Assembly (NCBI GenBank): GCA_031841125.1
Contig: CM063112.1
Location: 24,020,603 to 24,084,602, forward strand
Origin: Acanthococcus lagerstroemiae
Taxonomy: Eukaryota > Arthropoda > Insecta > Hemiptera > Eriococcidae
DNA length: 64,000 nt
Direction: 5' to 3'
The position numbers and the translations under genes were made by a program. Shown here piece after piece: positions 56,340-64,000 of the stretch. The first letter of the stretch is position 1. Each line of letters begins with the position of its first letter. The notes beneath the pieces are model-generated. The model did not search any database. It saw nothing but the letters and a program-made list of their open reading frames with translations, and was not told where the DNA came from.

Positions 56340-57300
56340 ACACATAGTTCCGAAGAAGATGGACGAACCATTCCACGCCAAAATCGAGCTACCCACATTC
56401 TCCGCTGATGATGTTACCCTGTGGTGGGCTCAGGTGGAGGCCGACTGTCGTTCTGTGGAGTCGAGGGAGAGATGAACAAATGCCAATACGTAATCTCCAC
56501 GTTGCCTGTGGAAGTAGTAAGACGAGTACCTGATTTTATTACTGCGATTCCTACGGAGAATCCGCATTCAACGCTGAAGAAAAAAGTATGCAAGGAGTTC
56601 GAACCTACCAGTTCCGGTAAATCGAAAAAGCTGCTGTAAGGTTGCGAGTTGGGCGATCGGAGACCATCAACTCTCCTACGCCAGACATGACACCTATCTA
56701 TCGCAAAGGCGCGTAAATGACGACGTTTTACGCGAACTTCATTTCTTCAAACGGCTACCAGATTACGTAGAGACGATCCTATCCACTACGGGCGTTACAC
56801 ACCTCGACAAAGTTCATGAAAAATCCCTAGCTCCGAAGGTAGAGGCCGCGAATAACGCAGCGGAATCCAATACATCCGCTAGCGATCTTTTAAAACCGCC
56901 ATAGAGACCGTGAACTAACTGGCGCAGGAGGTGGCGCCAATTAGCAGCCGTAACCGCGCACGCTCTCGATCCGGATCACGGTTTCATAATGAACGCAGCG
57001 AGAGAGATACATCCGAGCAACAGCGGAGGACATCCGGCACCTGTCACTACCATGGTAGATTCGGTGACAAGGCGACTCAATGAAAGCCCCGGTGTAAGCT
57101 TCACGGTGAAGTCAAGAAGGTGGCAGAAAACAAGTGAGAGGGCGAGTAGTAGCCGCAGCCAGGGCTCACACAAGCAAACGGCTATTCGTCAAAGACCCCC
57201 TTACTAAGCTCAAATTCCTAATCGATACAGGTGCCGAAGTATCGGTACTGCCGAAGAAAAGCGCGGAGAAATGCCAACCAACGAACCTTGATCTACACAC
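56340..57300 (+). pseudogene. Ty3/gypsy Gag and protease N-half remnant
   Basis: It begins MDEPFHAKIELPTFSADDVT then LWWAQVEADC, the LP-F-D-W-E pattern of gypsy Gag, followed by CQYVISTLPVEVVRRVPDFI. RLPDYVETILSTTGVTHLDK comes later, after frameshifts. From about 57175 RLFVKDPLTKLKFLIDTGAE then VSVLP is the retropepsin active site (DTG). The frame is lost several times. The protease is cut at 57300 by the MULE; its second half resumes at 60746. Confidence 0.8.
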
Positions 57301-57456
57301 TGCCAATACGGAGTTTCCGAGTTGCGTCCCAATACAGGGGAACATGTACGAATTGCGTCACATATTTTTGAAACAATGGTGTAATTGCGTCCCGGCTCTT
57401 TTTTAAATTCCAACAGCTGCCGCCGCTTACATTCAGGCCAAGCCTGGTACCAGAAG

Positions 57457-57819
57457 ATGAGTCTAGGTTTAAAGAATGCATACACCAGCGCCACGGAGGA
57501 GGGATCATACTTGCGGGCATATTTTGGCTTAACCTTTCTGCGCCCAGACGTTATCGAAGAATTTTTCGTTGACGAAATGATGGCGCGTTTTCCTCTTCAT
57601 CCGCAAATTCAAGATTTCAGAGACTACGTTATGGAAACGTACATCATACCAGGCTGCCGATTTCCTCCAACATTGTGGGATCATTTCTCTTCAACAACCA
57701 TGAGGACGACTAATGCGTGCGAAGCTTACCACTTACGGCTAAATGATGCGTTTTACCACTCGCATCCGAATGTATGCATACTCATCGACGCATTAGATTA
57801 CTTGAATGGCTGGATATGA
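57457..57819 (+). pseudogene. MULE transposase C-terminal fragment
   Basis: The reading YFGLTFLRPDVIEEFFVDEM then FRDYVMETYIIPGC, FPPTLWDHFSSTTMRTTNAC and EAYHLRLNDAFYHSHPNVCI matches the tail of MULE transposases after the catalytic domain. The diagnostic part is W-RTTN-EAYH-LN-F-HPN, the region with the conserved T-N-E-H residues. The DDE core upstream is missing, so the copy is internally deleted. Its location between MULE-type inverted repeats supports the call. Confidence 0.82.
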
Positions 57820-57824
57820 AAGGT

Positions 57825-58190
57825 CTATTTCCCCAGCCCCTCGAATTTCGATCGTAAATACACCCGAATCGTTTGAACATCGTTTGTACAGCGCATTTCA
57901 CCGTTTGTCCAGCAACCCCGAGTACAGAACAGTCAAAGGTTATTCTGGGGGCCACAGAAACGTTAGCCCACCCCCCGAAAGTGTCATTTGAACGGTTTTC
58001 CTGGACCAATCGTTGGAAAATCGTTTGTACACCAACCCCCCTTGGAATAGGACACCAATGGTCATTTCGGGGGTTGTGGAAATGGTAGCCTCCGAATTTA
58101 GATACCGGGTGCTTCAACGTACATTTAATAATCTTCTGAATTTTCTTGTGAGCTTTTCGTAGGCGACTTGCCTGCCATAGAGTATCACAC
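57825..58190. other. MULE interior, non-coding
   Basis: Two similar passages (CATCGTTTGTACAGCGC with GGGGGCCACAGAAACGTTAG, and AATCGTTTGTACACCAAC with GGGGGTTGTGGAAATGGTAG) form an internal direct repeat of about 120 bp. No ORF of interest. Confidence 0.5.
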
Positions 58191-58192
58191 TC

Positions 58193-60455
58193 AAGAGACG
58201 AAACTTGACTTTCAGTTTGGGGGGGGGGGAGAAGGAAAATTTTATACAAATTTGAAAATTCGCCGATTTTTCAATCAAAATATTTTTTAATTGAAAAAAA
58301 ATATACATAATCAACAAACAAACATTCTTAAAAAATGAAAAATTCACAGTTTTAAAATTTGCTGATTGCCTAATTATTGGGGTGTTTCACCCCCTCACCC
58401 CTCCCCATAGTTTCGTCCCTGCAAATGCAGATTGGAACCTTATCCCCCAAGCACTCACATTTGCGCACATGAGCATACCCTATTCTGGGAGAGTAAGGTG
58501 GAAGGATGTTAGGAATACTTGAGAGGAACACACAACTCCCTTTACACATTGAGGTGGTCGTTGCTTACTCTTGGTGATCTTTTTTTTCTGAATTTCCTCT
58601 GACTCTTCTCCTAAATTGATTCCAATCAAATCAAATTAAATTAAATCAAATTAATTAATTAAAAAAGACCTACAAAGTTTCCTGTCTATTCGCTTAGGGG
58701 AATTCGTGCCAGAAGTTCCCTTTCGTTCTTATGGTAAAAATACATGGAATTTTGACTTTTGTTCCAGACTAAATTTCCCTCCATCGGGCCGTATAGCGCT
58801 ATCAGCGACCAAAAGGTGAAGTTTTGTGACACATGTAGCAAAATTTTGGAATCCAGGTATAAAAAATAGTCTTGATCGAAAGAAAATTCTTTGTTCGAAA
58901 AATTCGTTTCTATTTAAATACTTCAAAAAGTCTTAATTTTCAAATTATTTCAACTTTAACGAGTATGTACATTAATGGGCAAGACCAAAGACCATAAATT
59001 AAACAATAGAACATTTGCTATCGGATTCAGCTTGTGACACTGGAAAATAAGTCTTTTGCTTTCAACTTTTACATTTCAATAAAATGTTCAACTTTCCCAA
59101 ATTTCAGGCTCTAGGTCAAACAGAGAACCTAGTAACAACAGATTTCGGGCTGCTCAAACCGGTGGTGCGCTGTAGTAGTCTACAAATGACTGAGTGAGTG
59201 AATCACTGAGCCACTGACTAAGTGATTGAGTAACTGTGTGATAACTGAATAAGTAAGCGAGTGTGACTGCGTGAATAACTAAATAAGTAAGCGAATGACT
59301 GAGTGAGTGAGGGAATTACTGACTCATTGGGTGAGTGACGGAGTGAGGAAGTGAATGAATAACTGAATTGAAGAATGAGTCAATGACTGAGTAAGTGAGT
59401 GAGTGAATCACTGACTTATTGAGCGAGTGACAAAGTGAATAAGTGAATGAATAACTACATTACAGAATGAGTGAATAACTAAATAAGGGAGTGAATCACT
59501 GAGTAAAAAAGTAAGTAACTGAGTGAATCCTTAAATGAGTAAGCGAATGACTGAGTGCATCACTGAGTCAACTGTGTGAATAACTGAATAAGTAAGCAAG
59601 TAACTGAGTAAATCACTGAGTCACTGAGTAAGTGTGATTGAGTGAGTGAGTATTGAGTAACTGAGTGAATAACTCAATGAATAAGCAAGCGACTAAGTGA
59701 ATCACTGAGTCACTGATTGAGTAACTGAGTAAATCACTAAATAAGTGAGTGAATCACTGACTCAGTGAGTGACGGGGTGAAGAAGTGAATGATTACCTGA
59801 ATTAGAGAATGAATGAATGAATGAGTTAGTGAGTGAATCACTAAATAAGTAAACAAGTGACTGATTGAATCACTGACTTATTGAGTGAGTGATGGAGTGA
59901 GGAAGTGAATAAATAACTAAATTAGGGAATGACTAAGTAAATGAGTAAATCACTGAATCACTAAGTAACTGAGTGAATCACTAGATAAGTAAACAAATAA
60001 TTGAGTGAGTGAATTACTGACTTATTGAGTAAGTGATGGAGACTATATTACAGAATGTAACCCTGATCAAGGGGAATATTTCACTTACAGGCATACAAAA
60101 AAATCTCAAAATATTATGAAAACGAAAGTGTTTATCAAAAAAATGATTAGGATAAAATTTATAGTACATAAAATTTTCCTTCCATTGAGACCATTTTCAT
60201 TTCAATATGATGAATTTTTTAAAAATATGTAGGGTTTCAATAGTTCCTTTATTTTCAGGTGCCTAAAATTATAAAGGGCGACTCTTTCGCACTGGCAGTC
60301 CGAATAGTCATTGAAATTTGAAATTCAACGTTTGCTACCGACTTTCAGATTTTCGAAATGTCTCCCACATTTCAGTTTTGTTTTAACCTTTCAAATAACG
60401 TTCGATACTCGGCTTGAAACCTTCGGCTTTTGGCTGACTAGTTTGTGAGATTCCG
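58193..60455. mobile_element. hAT-like element (copy C), truncated, inside the MULE
   Basis: This copy lies in the opposite orientation to 20046-22647. It begins with ACGAAACTTGACTTTCAG at 58198 and a MITE-like block ending TTTCGTCCCTG at about 58420. Then come CAAATGCAGATTGG, one unit related to the 163-bp repeat, GACCAAAAGGTGAAG, CTCTAGGTCAAACAGAGAAC, the TCAC-type minisatellite (59190-60050) and GAATAGTCATTGAAATTTG. It stops at about 60455 without the far TIR. Confidence 0.75.
59190..60050. repeat. GTGAGTGAATCACTGA minisatellite in copy C
   Basis: This is the reverse-complement counterpart of 21070-22050, built from GAGTGAGTGAATCACTGA-type words and the same length scale. The conserved CTCTGTTTGACCTAGAGCC block adjoins it on one side. 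Confidence 0.85.
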
Positions 60456-60745
60456 TTGAGGAATCGAAGCTATGACTTAATTGACAAATGCAGAAATTAC
60501 TCCGTACGAGTATATTAAACGAATGTCGAGAAAGTACCAACCTCCTCACATTAATTAAAAAGCAACCCATGTTTTTAATTACACCAGCAAACTTTGCAGC
60601 CAGTCCTAAAGGTGGGAAGGAAAATGTGGGACGCAATTCAACCAAAGTATGGGACGTAATTACACCGTCGTTTCAAAAACACAGACGCAATTCGGTCATC
60701 TCTTCAGGCGGTTTTTCAATCCGAGACGCAACTCGGGACTCAGCT

Positions 60746-61150
60746 TGCCAATGGATCAAGTCATCAAGACTTATGGGCAGGAAGTGCTAACTCTCAACCT
60801 TGGTCACAGGAGAGAGTTCCGTTGGAGTTTTTCAGTAGCAGACGTGGATTCACGCTATAATAGGTGCGGACTTTCTCGCACATTGCGCACGTCATCGAGG
60901 CAAAAGGACCACCTGTCTGTGCGAGGGCACGAAGGTTGCCGCAAGAGAAACAGAAAGTAGTCCACGTCATCTATCCCCTGTTGGTTGCAGACGATCCTGA
61001 CGTGGATATCTGCAGTGTATCACCGATCCCGAAACCAGATGAGCCGACTGCAAACGAACTGCGGATAGGAAAGATAAACATGGAGATAGGGCTGCATAGC
61101 CTTTTCATCGACAAGAAGCGTTACTAGCGCAGGTTCCGACACTCTCGCCA
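60746..61150 (+). pseudogene. Ty3/gypsy protease C-half and downstream remnant
   Basis: After the MULE the gypsy protease continues: VIKTYGQEVLTLNLGHRREF then RWSFSVADV, and, in a shifted frame, AIIGADFLAH, the I-I-G-DFL motif closing the retropepsin domain. Further text to about 61150 is degraded linker toward the reverse transcriptase; no RT motif could be recognised beyond. Confidence 0.78.
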
Positions 61151-62080
61151 GAGGAGCATGAAGCGATGTTTGGCCCGATAACCCACCTTAGTGATATAGT
61201 GCGCCAAATAGAAAAGTGCCCATATCACCGAAGCCATCATAAGCGGATCAGAGGTGACCATATCCATGAAATATCAAGTCCGGAAACATGCGTTTCCTGT
61301 ACTCCCTTTTTCTACCCCTCCCTCTGACAACCTCCGCCAGGAAAAGACTTGCAGGAGAGAGGAAGGGCTTGGAGTAAAATCAGATTAGAAACTCCATCTC
61401 TTTTTGTTCTGTCCCACCACCCTTGTCCCAAATGGATCATTTTGGGATGGAGGTGCTACGAATTATAGTTCAGCAGTGCGAGTAGATATGACATGAGAGT
61501 TACGTTTGAGCAGTGGGGCATGCAAAAGGTGCCCCTAAGCCCTGTTTTTTCTCCAGTGGCAAGGCTCCCGAACCCTTACGTTTGAGCAGTGGGGCATGCA
61601 AAAGGTGCCCCTAAGCCCTATTTTTTCTCCAGTGGCAAGGCTCCCGAACCCCAGTCAGTGAGCTACTATAAATTATTATCCGTTTCACTTCAATCTCTGG
61701 CCATGGCTTTCCCCTTCGAGAGTGAGAGGGAAAAACAAGGGAAGTAAAATCATCCTTCCCCGCGATTCACAGGCAGTTGACCAACAATCCCCTTTTACGA
61801 AAAAGTCTATTGACACTGTAAAATTATCATTAGGTCTTATAGATGATAACTTATTTTCTTGCTTCAGAATTGTCAGCGGATGCTTATGACTTCTGTGACG
61901 ATGGAAATACTAGCACAAATAATGTACCGGTAAGTTGAGTTGAATGGTTACACCATATGTATACGTACCTGCAACAGAAAAAACAGAGAAATCTGATCAT
62001 TAATGAGGTATTAATTATCAAAGCAACGTAATGATTACAAAAAGGTAAATAAGAATGCACATTCGGAAGTTTGTCGCTGC
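61151..62080. other. Unassigned DNA with a 76-bp tandem duplication
   Basis: TACGTTTGAGCAGTGGGGCA begins at 61501 and again at 61577, with the whole 76-bp unit (GGTGCCCCTAAGCCCT, CAGTGGCAAGGCTCCCGAAC) repeated with one change. The rest is unassigned; the start may still belong to the gypsy relic. Confidence 0.5.
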
Positions 62081-62084
62081 AAGG

Positions 62085-63612
62085 AGACATCTTTGCTACA
62101 TTAGTTACAGTGAAACACTCACCTAGAACAAAAGTCACTCTAGGTTCTGTGTATGTACCATCCATAGGCAGAATAATGAGTAAGCTAAATGGTACTTGGA
62201 TCCTGGGAGGCAACTAGGATGCTAAACATCCCAGTTGGGGATCGAGATGTACTTCTCCAAAAGGTAAGACCATTCGGAAGGTATTCAGCGAGGTTCACTG
62301 CCAATTCATTGTTGCATCGGAGTTTACCCACTAGCTAACAGACCCAAGGAAGCGACCTGATACTCTTGAATTTTTCGTGCTACACGAACTTCCCAATTTC
62401 TGTGACATCTCTACCTGCTTAGAAGTTATGTTAAATGTTGTGTGAGAGGTGGTGGTTACACCGAGTGCTCAGACTTTATGTCCGCTGCACTATGTCTCTT
62501 TTAACGTGTTCAGCCTTATGTAATAGCGCCAGGTTGCTCTTTACATTGTCCGCGTAGTACTACGCCGATATTACAACCCTGAGTTCCATTGGAGCACTCC
62601 AACACGACGCTCCGGCCAGTTAAACAGCGTTTAGATGCTGCATGCTGGCCACAGATTGCGTGCTTTTCCATTAACTCTACTGCTAACTGTTGCGCCTCGG
62701 TACGTTTCAGTAGACATTACCTAAAATGCAGACGGTAGCGGTATTCGAACTCGGGACCTTCGGATTTCAGAAGTCGTCGTTCTTACCGCTACGCCACCGA
62801 GGCGACACTGCTCAGAAGTTAGTGGCAAACATATGCCAGTCCTGTTGAAAGTTGATGGAATTCTCTTCATAGAAGATACGTCACCTGGGCTAGTGAACCA
62901 AAGTACTGGCCAGCTTTCAGGTCACGGATGGACAAAAATATTACATTTGATCTGCGCACGAAAGATGGTGCTGACATTGATATAGCCGCAGAGACCATTA
63001 CCAACCGAGTGCAGAACGCTGCCAACCTTGCCACCCCAGTTCCTCATAAGTGAAGGCCAAAAATGTTCAACTTTTCAGTAACCAGCATGAACAAAATCAG
63101 GGAAAAGCGTAGTATACGCAAACTATGGCAAGACAACCGCTGTCCTCCACACAGAAGCAAGATGAACAAAGTGACAGAGTGATGAAAGAACTCCAGCTGA
63201 GTATAGAGATGTTATATTGACTCGATATCTGGAGGAATGAGGCCCAAATGATCCTGGGAAGAATTCTCTGCGGAAAACAACAAGGTACCTGAAAGAGGGC
63301 GGTACAGCAGTGGTACCAATAAAAAACAACGATGGCAACTGGGCCAGGTCTAGTGAAGAGAGGGCAGAAGTATTCGCTGATTAATTCCATAAGAATTTCA
63401 CAACAAACCTCACCACTGAAGAGCAGATCGAGATTACTGTGAACCACAACATCAAAACTCCAATGAGACCATCTACACCAATAGCTCCAGTTACTGTGGC
63501 GGCAGTTAGAAAAATAATTCAGAAACTGGGAAATCGAAAAGCCCCTGGTTATGACATATTAACTAGCGCTATCAGCAGGAATCTTCCCAGTAAGGCTATC
63601 AGACGGCCAGGG
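62085..63612 (+). pseudogene. Jockey-clade LINE ORF2 fragment, split by a SINE
   Basis: The endonuclease reads KVTLGSVYVPS, then DAKHPSWGSR, the Jockey GDFNAKH-WGSR box with a stop in place of Phe, then LTDPRKRPDTLEFFV and ISTCLEV at 62425. A 379-bp SINE follows. Across it the frame continues SGKHMPVLLKVDG, the S-DH-PV box. Then come ITFDLRTKDGADIDIAAETI and NRVQNAANLATP, IREKRSIRKLWQDNRCPP, and finally VTVAAVRKIIQKLGNRKAPG then YDILTSAISRNLP, the start of the Jockey reverse transcriptase. Stops and frameshifts are scattered. At about 63612 it is cut by CAGGGACGTGCCGAAG, which looks like another transposon end. Confidence 0.82.
62429..62807 (-). mobile_element. tRNA-derived SINE with 14-bp TSD (minus strand)
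   Basis: The minus strand begins CGCCTCGGTGGCGTAGCGGT (A box TGGCGTAGCGG) and has AGTTCGAATACC as B box near 62751, so the tRNA-like head is at the right. The insert is flanked by CTGCTTAGAAGTTA (62415-62428) and CTGCTCAGAAGTTA (62808-62821), a 14-bp duplication with one mismatch typical of LINE-driven retrotransposition. Removing one copy restores the Jockey frame. Unlike the SINEs at 22.8 and 49.5 kb its head resembles a different tRNA. Confidence 0.85.
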
Positions 63613-64000
63613 ACGTGCCGAAGAGTTATGCCTAAGGGGGGGGGGATAAACATTGTGAAAGTCCCAACTGACTCAACTCAGAATTTCCAAGTATCAAAGT
63701 AAAGAAAGAAAAAAACTTTCGACCTGTTGGATTTTTCCAACTGACTCAACTCAAAATTCCCTTTTGACTTGTTGGGTTTCCTCAACTTCTTGACTTAATT
63801 TCAAAGTACTAAAGCAAAAACAAATTTGACTTGTTGGATTTTTCCAACTGACCAACTGACTCAATTCAAAATTCCCGAGCATCAATGCAAAAGAAGAAAA
63901 ACCTTTTGACTTGTTGGGTTTTCCCAAATTCTTAACACAATTCCCAAGTACCAAAGCAAGAAAAACACACTTTTTAACTTGTAAGATTTTTCAACTCTCC
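63612..64000. repeat. Degenerate tandem repeat, continuing beyond the window
   Basis: After a CAGGGACGTGCCGAAG start and a G-run at about 63639, units of roughly 70-80 bp repeat: TTGACTTGTTGGATTTTTCC, AACTGACTCAACTCAAAATT, CCCAAGTACCAAAGCAA. At least four diverged units are visible. The TTGACTT/CAACTGA vocabulary resembles the subterminal text of 15031-15618, but the ends differ. Confidence 0.65.

Larger units (their letters stand above)
57310..60745. mobile_element. Mutator-like element (MULE) inserted in the gypsy protease
   Basis: The ends GGAGTTTCCGAGTTGCGTCC (57310) and, on the complement, GAGTCCCGAGTTGCGTC (about 60741) are similar. Further inside both arms share GAATTGCGTC, TTTTTGAAAC and GGTGTAATTGCGTCCC-type blocks. 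TGCCAATAC (57301-57309) and TGCCAATGG (60746-60754) flank it, matching at seven leading bases, as for an aged 9-bp MULE duplication. The gypsy frame is interrupted exactly here. It contains a MULE transposase fragment (57457-57819) and a truncated copy of the hAT-like family. Confidence 0.78.

Overview
This window looks like animal, specifically insect, nuclear DNA, and it is almost entirely transposable elements (TEs) and satellites. Hymenoptera is my best guess. The only exon I would assign to a host gene is a Dpr-family immunoglobulin exon at 4944-5154 (minus), with canonical splice sites on both sides. The hymenopteran guess rests on three things: the arthropod Dpr exon; a nuclear copy of an extremely AT-rich mitochondrial ND2 gene that reads TGA as Trp; and unique stretches that are rich in CpG (4.4-6.3, 9.6-10.4, 17.0-19.3 and 54.6-56.3 kb). 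There is no operon, CRISPR array or bacterial-style gene organisation.

Layout. 0-4.4 kb: hAT-like elements with 8-bp target duplications, nested elements and a long-TIR element. 4.4-6.3 kb: the dpr exon and its introns. 8.6-9.6 kb: a 5'-truncated, internally deleted R1-clade LINE with a 14-bp target duplication. 10.4-19.6 kb: a GTTACCC repeat, a piggyBac-like N-terminus, an AGACTT-type satellite whose orientation flips near 15.3 kb around a TIR element, an unrecognised coiled-coil ORF, and an 86-bp tandem array. 20.0-22.6 kb: a non-autonomous hAT-like element carrying a TCAC minisatellite. 22.8-28.7 kb: a SINE, LINE fragments, nested inverted-repeat elements and degenerate satellites. 29.0-33.1 kb: a second copy of the hAT-like family, containing 163-bp tandem repeats and split by another hAT-like element that itself carries an RTE LINE. 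35.2-38.7 kb: a second R1 LINE, broken by a mitochondrial ND2 fragment and by a 300-bp solo LTR. 40.3-42.6 kb: a 2.25-kb fold-back element. 44.6-46.0 kb: a Helitron 3' end and an RTE fragment. 46.7-53.9 kb: a 7.2-kb element with about 480-bp inverted repeats, holding a mariner/IS630-type transposase remnant, MITEs, a SINE and a pogo/jerky-type transposon with its own TIRs. 53.9-54.6 kb: a BEL/Pao integrase. 56.3-61.2 kb: a Ty3/gypsy Gag-protease relic cut by a MULE that carries another copy of the hAT-like family. 62.1-63.6 kb: a Jockey-clade LINE cut by a SINE, followed by a tandem repeat running off the window.

The interest lies in nesting order and insertion signatures rather than in a working pathway. 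Insertions can be ordered in time because target duplications or interrupted reading frames survive: MULE into gypsy, SINE into Jockey, MITE into pogo, hAT into hAT, and solo LTR and mitochondrial DNA into R1. All TE coding sequences seen here are broken. I found no convincing new biological system; the best leads for follow-up are the fold-back element, the 7.2-kb long-TIR element, the mitochondrial insertion and the unclassified coiled-coil ORF.
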